Of a DNA stretch of 64,000 nt, positions 34,317 through 44,000 are shown in pieces. Source of the DNA: Pseudomaricurvus alcaniphilus (GTDB lineage: Bacteria > Pseudomonadota > Gammaproteobacteria > Pseudomonadales > Cellvibrionaceae); assembly GCF_011440395.1 (NCBI RefSeq), contig NZ_JAAOIX010000003.1:372001-436000 (forward strand), read 5' to 3'. Under the pieces are notes generated by a model. That model made no database searches and had not been told where the DNA came from. It worked only from the letters and a program-made list of their open reading frames with translations. A program made the position numbers and the translations under genes. Positions within the stretch are counted from its first letter, which is position 1, and each line of letters opens with the position of its first letter.

Positions 34317-36365
34317 TTATCTGTCCAGGCTGCTGACCCGGGCCTCGCTCTCCACCTCTTTGCGCACTCGCAGGGGAATATTGAGGCTGTCCCAGGCCAT
34401 ATCGACCACCGGGATCTTGACGTATTTGTCGCGCAGGGCCCAGCGCGCATAGCGTTCATTGAGCTTGCGGTACTTGAGGGTGGTGGTGACGGTCAATGGC
34501 GATTTGGCCCAGCTTGGCACGGTAAAGCTGTAGCGCACAATGTCGGATTCACCGGCTTTGACCACGCGCTTGTAGGCTTCGCCGACCCGGTTGAACAGGT
34601 CGTGTTTCCAGACTTCCTTGCCGTGCCGGTCAATGGGTTTGGAGACGTAGAAATAGGCGTCTTTATCGACGTAATTGAATTCGTCGATGGCACCGCTGGT
34701 GTAAACCTCACGCCCCTCGGCATCGAGCACGATAAACTCCAGCCAGGCTTCATTGATATCGATGGTCCCGCCGGGGAAATTGTGGCCGACGCCGTTGTTG
34801 CTGACGACAATATTGAGGCTCGCGGTCTCGCCCAGATAGTAATAGTAAGGCGCCTCGTCAAAGTTGCGCAGGCTTTCGTCCAGGGCTTGCAGCGTTTGCA
34901 GGGCATCGCGCCGATTGGGGCGCTCGATACTGATGCGCATTTTATTCGACTGCAGGAATTTAATGGTTTCCTGCAGGTGCTGCTGGTCGCCTCGCAGCAG
35001 CGGCAAGAAGGTATTGGCGGCGGCGAATTGGTGGGCGCGAACCTGGCCGTCCTGGTCGGCGGAGGGGTCACTCGCCGGTCGCAGTGGCATGTGGCAATCG
35101 TTGCAGCGCACCGCGGCAGCGCTGGCAAAACCCTCTTCGTGCTGCTTGGAATAGGGGCTTTCCAGCCAGGCGGAGTAGTCGTCCTGCATCTTCACCCAGC
35201 CCCAGTTGTTCATATCCTTGTCCATAAACTGGGTGTGGCAGGAGCCGCATATTTTCGGGTCCTTGAGCAGCGGTCGCCCCATGTCCAGTTTGTGCTGGTT
35301 CGGGTTCAGGCGTATCAACCAGCTGTTGATGCCGGTCAGCAGCGGGCCTTCTGCCTGGGCAAACAAATAGTCCTCGGCGGGCTGGAACTGGTAACTGGCG
35401 ACTCCCTTCAGGTGGGGCAGTGATGCGATACCGTGGCAGCCCATACAGGGGATACCTTCGTGGTTGGCGGTGGAGCCGGCAATGCCCCCGTGTTTACCAC
35501 CCGGTGACAGCTCGCCGGTGAGCAGTGCGGACGGTGCGTGACAGCCCTCGCAGTAGCGGGTGGCGGTGATGCCCTTGTTGTCGGCCAACAGGGAAACGTT
35601 AGTGACATAGCTGGGGTCGGAGGCGGCGAGCATGTGGGCCGAGGCCTGCCACTGGTTGCCGATGTCTTCATGACAGGCCATGCAGCGGTGGGAGTTGGAG
35701 ATTTGCCGGGCATCGATAAAGGTACCGCTGCTGGTTTCGGTCTGGCTCGGCCGGAAGGGATGGGGGCCGTAGTTGTACAGGTAGTTTTCCGTTACCGGTT
35801 GGTCGGAGTAATCGGGCTCGGCCAGCTGGTAAATAAAACTGGCGCTGGCAATGGCGACCTGGATAAACAGGTTGAAGCCCAATACCGTGACCAGCATGGG
35901 CCTGGTCAGGCTGGGAAATTTCGGGCCCGGCTGGTTTCTGCGATTGGCGGGCAAAAAGACGAAATGCACCAGCAGGTGCACTGTCAGCAGCAGGACAAAC
36001 AGCAGGGCGCTGACAATATGGGCGTCCAGCAGCCACTGTTGATTTTCCCGCTGGCCGAACAGGGCCAGATGCAGGCCGCTGTAGGCAAAAATGATAAACA
36101 ACGGCAGCGTGACTACGCCGCTCAACATGGAGGGCAAACGGCGGAAGCCCACGGTGCGGCGTATGTGGGTGATAAAGTAGGGCGTCAGTGCCAGGGCGGT
36201 GGCGATACCGGTGAGTGCGTGGGCAAGGACCGTCCACTGCAGGAAAACCGAGTGTTCTTGCAGCAGGTAGACGGTAAGACCGCTGCTGGCACAGGCCACC
36301 AGCAGGGCAAAGGTTATGGGTGAATAGCCTTTTTCCGTGGCGAGTAAATCTTTAACCGGTCGCAT
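34317..36365 (-). CDS. Membrane-anchored five-heme cytochrome c
   Basis: 682 residues from the ATG at 36365, which overlaps the end of the upstream gene by 14 bases. The N-terminal ~190 residues hold about five hydrophobic segments with several His (LAHALTGIATALAL, AHIVSALLFVLLLTVHLLVHFVF), resembling a cytochrome-b561/NapC-like anchor. Five CXXCH heme sites follow near residues 228, 274, 308, 374 and 423: CMACH, CEGCH, CMGCH, CGSCH and CNDCH. The last ~230 residues look beta-rich (NNGVGHNFPGGTIDI ... AEGREVYTSGAI). It should face the periplasm and pass electrons between quinol or a membrane carrier and a periplasmic/outer partner. Coupling to the FG-GAP/UnbV exoprotein gene suggests the two act together. 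Redox substrate unknown. Confidence 0.87.
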   Translation of the reverse strand: MRPVKDLLATEKGYSPITFALLVACASSGLTVYLLQEHSVFLQWTVLAHALTGIATALALTPYFITHIRRTVGFRRLPSMLSGVVTLPLFIIFAYSGLHLALFGQRENQQWLLDAHIVSALLFVLLLTVHLLVHFVFLPANRRNQPGPKFPSLTRPMLVTVLGFNLFIQVAIASASFIYQLAEPDYSDQPVTENYLYNYGPHPFRPSQTETSSGTFIDARQISNSHRCMACHEDIGNQWQASAHMLAASDPSYVTNVSLLADNKGITATRYCEGCHAPSALLTGELSPGGKHGGIAGSTANHEGIPCMGCHGIASLPHLKGVASYQFQPAEDYLFAQAEGPLLTGINSWLIRLNPNQHKLDMGRPLLKDPKICGSCHTQFMDKDMNNWGWVKMQDDYSAWLESPYSKQHEEGFASAAAVRCNDCHMPLRPASDPSADQDGQVRAHQFAAANTFLPLLRGDQQHLQETIKFLQSNKMRISIERPNRRDALQTLQALDESLRNFDEAPYYYYLGETASLNIVVSNNGVGHNFPGGTIDINEAWLEFIVLDAEGREVYTSGAIDEFNYVDKDAYFYVSKPIDRHGKEVWKHDLFNRVGEAYKRVVKAGESDIVRYSFTVPSWAKSPLTVTTTLKYRKLNERYARWALRDKYVKIPVVDMAWDSLNIPLRVRKEVESEARVSSLDR

Positions 36366-39300
36366 TTTGCAAAAGCTCGCTGTCGACAAAGTTGATGACT
36401 TGATCGTAACTGGACTTGAGCAAGTAGGTGGCCGAGGCCAGGCGCACCTCCATGCTGCTGTTGCGATCTTTCAGTAGCGCCCAGAGTGAGGATTCCAGTT
36501 CGCTACTGGAAGGGTAGGCCGCCAGGGTATCGATGGCCTGTGGCAATTCGCGGGCGGGTATATTGGCGAGGTAGGGTGCCAGCATATGCCCGGCGATAAA
36601 AGCGTCGGTCTTGCTGGCCAAAATTAGCAGCTGGCATTTTTGCTCATCACTGAAGTGGTCGGACTCGAGGATGCCTTTGACCTGGATGCGGGCCTGCAGG
36701 GTTTGTGCCAGCGGTGCGGAGGCTGCGGCTCCATTTTCATAGAGGCAGAGTGTTTGCGCGTATTGCCAGCGCGGCTCATTGGCAACCTGCTGCAAACTGG
36801 CGCTGTCGAAGTTGAGGTTGCCGATATGGCGGCAATCGGTCAGGTTGGCCAGCCACTGATCGTTATCCGCCGCGGCTATAATCCCGCCGAGGAGCAGGCG
36901 TCGGCTGCGGTCGTTTAAATTGCTGAAGATCCGCGCGGTAGCGCGGTAGCCGAGGCCGCCGGAATGCAGCCGCGCCACCCACAGGTCGACGATTTCCGGG
37001 CTGAATTGCAGCGCTGACGACTGTGGGCGGTTAAGGATATCTTCCACCAGCGCTTCGCTTTCACTGCCAACCAACTGTGCCAGTGCCTCATCCGCTTCGG
37101 ACCGAAAGCTGAGCAAGGCCAGGTAGGCACGCTGGCGGACCTCCGCGCTGTCGGCCTGCAACTGGCGCCTGGCAAAGCTCGCGTGCTGGCTGAACTGGCC
37201 CAGTCGCATGGCATCCAGCAGCGCCGGCAACAGCGTAACTTCCGCGGTCTCGGGGTTTATGCCGGTGCCGTACAAACCCTGGTAATGGCGCCTCAGTTCC
37301 GCCAGTAAAAACTCCTTGCGCAGGACAATGCCGTCCGCCTGCTGCAACAGGTTGTTGAGCAGCTGCAAGGCAAATGCAGGGTTGTCGCCGGGCTCTGCTG
37401 ACGCCAGTTGCTGGAAATATTCGGCCACTTCCTGCTGCTGGCCCAACCGGTGCAGGGCGATCAGTGCTGTGGCGCTGATTGCCGCCGGCTGGGCGGCTAC
37501 AGGCGTGGTCATCTTGCGCAGAGTGGCAATAGCGGCCGAATCTCGAACCAGCCCCAGGGCCTGAATGGCGGCGCTGCGCACGGGCACAGATTCTGCGCTG
37601 TCCGCCAGTTGGATAAGTGGCAGTGCGGCACGCTTGTGCTCGGCGGCAGCCAGCGCCTGTATGGCGCAGATTTTTACCGGTTCCGGTGCCGTTTGCAAAA
37701 GCCGAATGAGTGGCGCTACGGCAAGCTTTTTCCGGTGAGTCACGGCCTCCTCTTCGTTAAAGAAGAACTCGAAAGTGGCCGCCACGGCACATTGTACGCG
37801 GCTATCCTCGGCCTCCAGCAGGGGCAGCAACCAGGCGACACTGGCTTCCAGTTCCAGTGCTTGCGCCAATTCTATGGCAGCCAGTTGGATCTCGACCGAG
37901 CTGTCGCCCAAGCCGCGCTGTAACAGCGCCAGGAATTCTGTGCTCCAGGCTTGCTTGATATAGCCGAATATCGCCAGCCGTGTCTGCTGCTCGCTGGAGT
38001 CCCATAATTGCAAAAGTTTTGCCAGGCGATCGCTGGATTTCGATTCAATCAGGAATCTCGCCAGGGCCGTGCGGGTGGCGGGGCTGAACGCCGCGATTCT
38101 GGCGGCGAAGTCGCGCTGGCTCGGCCGCATGTCGGGGACGGGCTGGAGCGAGCCGCCGGCCTTGTCTACCCGATAGTATTGATTGACGGCGAGTTGGGTC
38201 AGTGTGGTACTGGAGCCATCGCGCCATTGAATCTTGACCTTGTCGATGGTGTTGATATCACCCAGGCCCAGGTGCAGGCGGGCGTCACCTTGTGACAGGA
38301 AGCCCTGTGCCGGCAGTGCCTGGCCCAGGAAGCGCTGCTCGCCGGCGTAGATTTCAAGGCGAGCGCCATAGGACTGGGAGGGTGGGTTTAATGCCGTGAG
38401 ATCGAAGCCAACCCAGTTGCCATTGGGCCTGGAGGCGAGGCCGAGAATTTGCAGCGGGCCATTGTTGTTACTCACCACCAGCTCAAGTTGCCCGTCGTTA
38501 TCCAGGTCGGCGCTAATGACTCCCCGTGAAGAGTAGGAGAAGTTGGCTGGCGGTGGAGTGGTGGATGCAGTGAAAATACCCTGTTTGGTGCCGAGAAACA
38601 GGTAGTTGGGTTGCCCCTGGGGTACCAGCTCTGAGTCCATGTCGGGCTCAATGGCACCGTTGGCGAGGTAGATATCCGTTATGCCGTCGTTATTGAGGTC
38701 GCCGCTGGTGGCGCCCCAGCTGCTGAGGTTGCTGCGATTCTGGTGGGCGATACCGGCTTGCCAGGCCTGGTCGGTTAGGCTTGCGGGTATTTTCCTGCCG
38801 CTGCCGAGTGCAGCGCTGGGCTCGGTGCGGGCCAATACCGGTGCCATACCGCGATGGCGGGTCATCAGGATTTCGAGGTTGCCGTCGTAGTTGAGGTCGG
38901 CCACCAGTGCGTCGTGAACGCCCGGGGTTTCCAGCAGAGAGTTGTCGCTCTCGGCGATATCAAACGCGCGTCCTTCCCGATTGAGAAATACCTGGCTGGG
39001 GCTTTCGCTGCCATTGATGACCAGCAGGTCAGGCCAGCTGTCACGATTCAGGTCCAGCCATTTGGCGCCCAGGCTGCGACCAAAGGAATTGGCCACACCC
39101 ATAGTCGTCGCGACCTCGCGAAAGCGAAAATCACCCAGGTTCAAGTACAACTTGTTCGGTAGCGGGTCATAGAGAGTTGCATCAAACGCAACGCGATCGG
39201 TTTCGAAGCCCTTGGAGCGCTCAAAAGTCCGCGCTCCCTGCTCGTATTTGATGTAATTGCTGAGATAGATATCGATCAGTCCATCCCGGTTGAAGTCACC

Positions 39301-39915
39301 CAGTGCGGCGCCGGTGCTCCAGGACTCGGCCAGGATACCGGAAGTGGCACTGATATCCTGGAATTTGCCGGCGCCGGTATTTTTGTACAGGCGGTTGTTA
39401 TCGATGCCAGTGACCAGCAGATCCTCCCAGCCGTCATTGTCGAGGTCAGCGACGGCACAACCCATTCCCCAGCCACTGGACTGCAGGCCGGCGGCTTCGG
39501 TCTGGTCTTCGAGCCAGAGGCCGTCGCGATTGATCAACAGCTTGTTGCCAGCCTGTTTATGCCACCAGGAGGCGCGGCCATAGTGACGGGTATGGCCACC
39601 GCCACCGACAAAAAACAAATCCAGCCAGCCATCCTTGTTGGCATCGAATGCGCATACGCCACTGCCCAGGGTCTCGGTGAGGGCGGTGAGTTTGTCGGTA
39701 GTTTGCTGGTGGTGAACATTGAGCTGCCAGTCGAGGCTCTTGTCGCGCAGTTGCGCTGGTGGTACTTCTGGCCGGGGCTGGAGCTCCGCGGGCGGGGCAT
39801 ATAACGGCGCTGTGACGGCGGGTTTCGGTTGCGGCAATTGGCTGAGGACAAGGCCAGCGAGCAACAGCGATGTCGCTGCCAAAAACAGGGGGAATCGTGA
39901 CAATCGATTGCTCAT
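36352..39915 (-). CDS. CRTAC1-like exported FG-GAP/VCBS + UnbV-ASPIC + HEAT-repeat protein
   Basis: 1187 residues. The N-terminal signal/anchor helix (FPLFLAATSLLLAGLVLSQL) has no lipobox Cys. Residues ~75-500 hold FG-GAP/VCBS blades with calcium loops such as DANKDGWLDL, DLDNDGWEDL, DFNRDGLIDI, DLNYDGNLEI and DLNNDGITDI. An UnbV/ASPIC domain follows (~505-600: GARLEIYAGEQRFLGQ, LHLGLGDINTIDKVKIQWRDG). The rest (~640-1187) is helical HEAT-like repeats (AAIQALGLVRDSAAIATLRKM and similar). The family is known from cartilage acidic protein 1 and many bacterial exoproteins, with no firm function. It overlaps the five-heme cytochrome gene and is probably transcribed from the promoter at 40002-40029. 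Confidence 0.9.
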   Translation of the reverse strand: MSNRLSRFPLFLAATSLLLAGLVLSQLPQPKPAVTAPLYAPPAELQPRPEVPPAQLRDKSLDWQLNVHHQQTTDKLTALTETLGSGVCAFDANKDGWLDLFFVGGGGHTRHYGRASWWHKQAGNKLLINRDGLWLEDQTEAAGLQSSGWGMGCAVADLDNDGWEDLLVTGIDNNRLYKNTGAGKFQDISATSGILAESWSTGAALGDFNRDGLIDIYLSNYIKYEQGARTFERSKGFETDRVAFDATLYDPLPNKLYLNLGDFRFREVATTMGVANSFGRSLGAKWLDLNRDSWPDLLVINGSESPSQVFLNREGRAFDIAESDNSLLETPGVHDALVADLNYDGNLEILMTRHRGMAPVLARTEPSAALGSGRKIPASLTDQAWQAGIAHQNRSNLSSWGATSGDLNNDGITDIYLANGAIEPDMDSELVPQGQPNYLFLGTKQGIFTASTTPPPANFSYSSRGVISADLDNDGQLELVVSNNNGPLQILGLASRPNGNWVGFDLTALNPPSQSYGARLEIYAGEQRFLGQALPAQGFLSQGDARLHLGLGDINTIDKVKIQWRDGSSTTLTQLAVNQYYRVDKAGGSLQPVPDMRPSQRDFAARIAAFSPATRTALARFLIESKSSDRLAKLLQLWDSSEQQTRLAIFGYIKQAWSTEFLALLQRGLGDSSVEIQLAAIELAQALELEASVAWLLPLLEAEDSRVQCAVAATFEFFFNEEEAVTHRKKLAVAPLIRLLQTAPEPVKICAIQALAAAEHKRAALPLIQLADSAESVPVRSAAIQALGLVRDSAAIATLRKMTTPVAAQPAAISATALIALHRLGQQQEVAEYFQQLASAEPGDNPAFALQLLNNLLQQADGIVLRKEFLLAELRRHYQGLYGTGINPETAEVTLLPALLDAMRLGQFSQHASFARRQLQADSAEVRQRAYLALLSFRSEADEALAQLVGSESEALVEDILNRPQSSALQFSPEIVDLWVARLHSGGLGYRATARIFSNLNDRSRRLLLGGIIAAADNDQWLANLTDCRHIGNLNFDSASLQQVANEPRWQYAQTLCLYENGAAASAPLAQTLQARIQVKGILESDHFSDEQKCQLLILASKTDAFIAGHMLAPYLANIPARELPQAIDTLAAYPSSSELESSLWALLKDRNSSMEVRLASATYLLKSSYDQVINFVDSELLQNATG

Positions 39916-40001
39916 TGGATTGCAGTGTCAGCCTGGGTGGTTGAGGCATTATTGTTGTGAACATTTGGCGCCGTGGCGCCTGGAGTGCAACTCCATTGAA
40001 G

Positions 40002-40029
40002 ATTGTACTGTACCTATTTGAGAGTACAA
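40002..40029 (-). promoter_or_regulatory. Minus-strand promoter overlapped by an inverted repeat
   Basis: Read on the minus strand: TTGTAC (40029-40024), 16-bp spacer, TACAAT (40007-40002), placing a start near 39995 and a ~80-base leader to the ATG at 39915. The same bases form the inverted repeat TTGTACT-N13-AGTACAA (40003-40029), so a dimeric regulator could block or modulate it. Regulator unknown. Confidence 0.5.
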
Positions 40030-41093
40030 CAGAATTTACCGAATAGCGGGGCGGTGGCACCGGCGGCTGTGCGTCGCAGCCCCGCCCTGTAGAGGTTGAG
40101 GTCAGAGTCCGTGTTGCTGAGATGTCAGAATAGTTTACAAGTGACTGCTCGGCTGTTCCTAATCTGCGACCCAGCCATTGGCAGATCGGGCATTACGCTG
40201 CTCGGGCCGGTCGGATTTGATTTCTACCCTCAAGCTGAAACGAAAGCGCTGCTGGACCATGCCGACAATCTTTGCAGGGGCTGCGTGAAGCTGGTGTTAC
40301 TCAATTGCTGCCCACCGGCAATCGTTTTTTATCTTCTATAGGCTATAAAAAAAATTGCTTTTAGCTGCGATAAAGTATTTGCCGTCAGGAGTTAAATGGC
40401 GCCTAATAGAGCTGATGTTTGTCGCCTGAGCGCCAATGTTGCGGAAATCAAGCGAATTTCAAACGAATATCTGCTAAACAGGTAACATGTAAACGGGCAC
40501 TAACTACGCTATAGAGATACTCAACCGGTAGAGACGCGTGCCCTGGTACCGGGATAAGTGGGTTGAGCACTACGAGCGCTAATAGAACAAAAGAATAAAG
40601 TTAGCTTCTGGTGTTGGTCTACAAGTTGGTTGGCGATAGTTTTGTACGAATTATTCGCCGACAAGTGCGAGCCAGTTCGCCGATTTCGCCAGGACGAGAT
40701 TAGTTGAAATCGGCAGGTGCCTCGCGCGCCCCGGTATCAGGTGTCTTGTGGATACTTGAACAAAAAACCGAGGATGGCAGCTGTTTGCGACTTTTGAGAT
40801 AGCTGGCGCTGTACCTGGGAGACAGGGGATCAGGAATGTGATTCTGGCTCTACACAATAAAATTAGCTCCGGCAGCAGTGGTTACTGTATACCGGTGCCC
40901 CTCAGGCAGGTAGCGGCTATTCGGCGGCTGCTGCGTACCTCCCCGGTCAGTCCCGCTATACTTTTTCCCCGTCCGGTTTTCCTTCCAGCTTCCCTATTAG
41001 AAGGTTTCGTTCCTATCTTCCGAGAGGGCGTGCGCCCTGCGGAAGCTTGTGCACGCCTGTTGCTTGCACTGTCCAATTTGCAGGGTCATTACA
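40030..41093. promoter_or_regulatory. Long intergenic region upstream of the zincin-tipped exoprotein
   Basis: About 1.06 kb without a credible gene. An 81-codon plus-strand ORF at 40096 has unlike codon use, no ribosome site and no recognisable protein features. The region contains interleaved inverted repeats at 40495-40567 (listed separately) and a TATACT at 40957-40962 that could be a -10 box, but with a poor -35. A long 5' leader with RNA structure for the exoprotein gene is possible. Confidence 0.4.
40495..40567 (+). repeat. Interleaved inverted repeats, possible pseudoknot-type RNA structure
   Basis: Three pairings overlap: GGGCAC (40495-40500) with GTGCCC (40538-40543), CTCAACC (40520-40526) with GGTTGAG (40561-40567), and CCGGTA (40525-40530) with TACCGG (40547-40552). 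The first two cross, as in an H-type pseudoknot, and the third competes with them. This may be a structured leader or a mutually exclusive switch; chance pairing is not excluded. Confidence 0.35.
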
Positions 41094-44000
41094 ATGCAGC
41101 TTATGAATAGCACTTTTAAATACTGCTGGATCGTCATTGTTGCACTGCTGGGCTTTACGCCAGCCTACGCTGAAATTCTGCCCGGGCAGCTGGAAGTGGT
41201 CAGCTCCAAGCGGCTCAGTTTTACTGACTATGAGTACGTCTACCGCCTCAATGTCAGTAATACCGGCGGCGACGTCAGCAACCTCAAAGCAAAGGTCAGC
41301 GCGCCCACCTCCAACCCGGTTATGCTCGACGATACCCTCGAATTTGCCGATATCGCTGCCGGTGGCAGCGGTGCCAGCCTCGATACCTTTTCCATTCGCC
41401 TCAATCGGCGCCAGGCCAATAGCCTGGAGCAACTGGCCTACAGTTTCACTTTCGATGAAGATACTGGTGCAGTCGATGCGGACGACGACGGCTACAACTC
41501 GGACGAAGACTGCAATGACAATGATCCCGACATCAACCCCGGTGCCGACGAGATCCCCGGTAACAACGTGGATGAAAATTGTGACGGGGTAGTGGAGGAC
41601 CCTGGCCAGGATGCAGACGGCGACGGCTTTGATGCTGATGTGGATTGCGATGACAGCAACGCCGATATTAATCCCGATGCTGACGAAATTACCGGAAACG
41701 CCGTGGACGAAAACTGCGATGGGGTGGCCGAAGATGTCGATGGTGACGGGTTTACCGTTGCAGCGAATGACTGCAATGATAACAACGCTGCGGTAAATCC
41801 GGGTGTTGACGAGATTATTGACAACGGTGTTGATGATAACTGTGATGGTGTTATCGATACTGGCGTCAGCGATTTCGATGATCAGGACATGGATGGCGAT
41901 ACGTACTCCATCGATGTGGATTGCGATGATACCAACCCGGATATAAATCCTGGGGCCGATGAGGTAGGCGGCAATAGCGTAGATGAGAATTGCGACGGTG
42001 TTGCCGATGACATAGACGGGGATGGTTTTAGCGTGGCACAGAACGATTGTGACGATGCTAACGCAGACATCAATCCGAACGCTACTGAAATTACCGGCAA
42101 CACGATCGACGAAAATTGTGATGGTGTCGCTGATGATATCGACGGTGACGGTTTTACCATCGCCCAGAATGACTGTGATGATAGCGATGCACAAATCAAT
42201 CCGGCTGCTGAAGAAATTGTAGCCAATGATGTCGATGAAAATTGCGACGGCTTTATCGATAGTGGGGAAGTGCTGGCGGCAGACCTGGATGGTGACGGGT
42301 TTACGGTGGAGGATGGTGACTGCGATGACAGCGATGCGGCGATCAATCCCGACGCTGAAAGCATTGCCAATAACGGTATTGATGAGAATTGTGATGGTTC
42401 TGACCCGCTGGAGGCGGAGGCGATCACGGTCCGAATTACCTCACCCAAGTCACTGATCACAGTGGGCGCCTCGCCGCTAACCATTACTGGAACCGTCAGC
42501 GATTTAGATGCGGCGCTGACGGTCAACGGTGTCGCGGTGACAGCGGATAGCGAAGGTGCATTCAGCGCCAGCGTAAGTCTCCAGGAGGGGCATAACTCGG
42601 TGGTCGCTCGCGCGGTCAAGGACGGCATGCAGGTAACCGACTCGATCGCGGTATCACTGGATTTGACTGAACCCTATGTCACCATTGAATCCCACACCGA
42701 GGGCCAGAAGGTCTACAGTGATGCCATCACCGTCACCGGCCTGATCAACGATATAGTGCGTGGCACCGTCGAGGAGAGCCAGGCCAGTGTCACTGTGAAC
42801 GGCATACAAGCAGCAATTTCCAACCGCAGCTACGCAGTGAAAAATGTGTCTCTTACTGAGGGCAACAATACCATCGAAGTGGTTGGTGTCGACCAGGTCG
42901 GCAATATGGCGACGCTGCAGAGAACGGTCAACTATGTAGTACCGCTGGGACGGCGGTTGGAAATCGTCGGCGGGCAGGACCAAACCGCGACCATCAATAC
43001 CGTGCTGGAAGATCCTTTGGCAGTGAAAGTGCTGGATGACGCTGGTGATCCGGTGGCCGATGCCCGGGTGGTGTTTCGGGTAATTCAGGGCTCCGGTGTG
43101 GTGGCAGCGGGGTCGGCAACAGAAGGCCGCGCTGTGGTGGTGACCAGCGATGACGAAGGTATGGCCGAGACCGCCTTCAAGGTAGGGGTACGGGTCGGCA
43201 GCTCCAACCAGAAAGTCCGCGCCCAGGTGGTGGGCTACGATACCCTGGCGGTATTCAATGCCAGCACCACCGGCAATATTGGCAACAAGATCAGCATTAA
43301 TTCGGGTAACAACCAGCGCGGTGCGGTGGGCCAGGTCCTGCCGGAGGCGTTTGTGGTGTCGGTTACCGATGACGGCGCCAATGTGGTCGAGGGTGCTCGG
43401 GTCTTGTTTGAAGTGGCCAATGGAGGTGGGGAGCTGTCAGGTGTCGGCGCTGCCCAGTTCGGCAAACAATTCCAGGCTACCACCGACAGTGACGGCCGTG
43501 CGACCGCGGAATACAAACTGGGCTACCTCTCGGGGCTGGATGCACAGCGGGTGACGGCAACGCTGTTGGATGCACCGCTCGACGACCAGGGCAATACTGT
43601 ACTGATCAACGCCGGTTTCAGTGCCACCGGCTTCGTTCCCGCCGATCCTGGCGATACGTCCATCAGTGGTGTAGTGCTGGATAACCAGGATGCGCCAGTG
43701 CCCGGGGTTACAGTTCGGGTCGAGGGGACGGAGCGCCAGGGCATCACGGATGAACAGGGAAGATTCCTGATTGACGAGGCGCCAGTGGGGCCAGTGCACC
43801 TGATCGCCGACGGTTCAACCGCCACTCAAGAGGGTGAATTCCCGAGTCTTTCTTATAATATTGTAACCATCTCAGGGGTCGACAACCCCCTGCCGGCCCC
43901 TATCTACATAGTCAAGTTGAATACCGATGGTGCCGTGCTAGCCGGCCCGGAGACCGTTGAGTTGACGCTGTCCAGCTATCCCGGGTTCAAATTGGAGATA

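Noticed and set aside
34248-35423. Plus-strand ORF of 391 codons
   Set aside because: Opposite the cytochrome gene with five CXXCH motifs; no protein features of its own.
40096-40341. 81-codon plus-strand ORF
   Set aside because: No ribosome site, mixed codon use and no signal peptide or domain; treated as chance in a long gene-free region.
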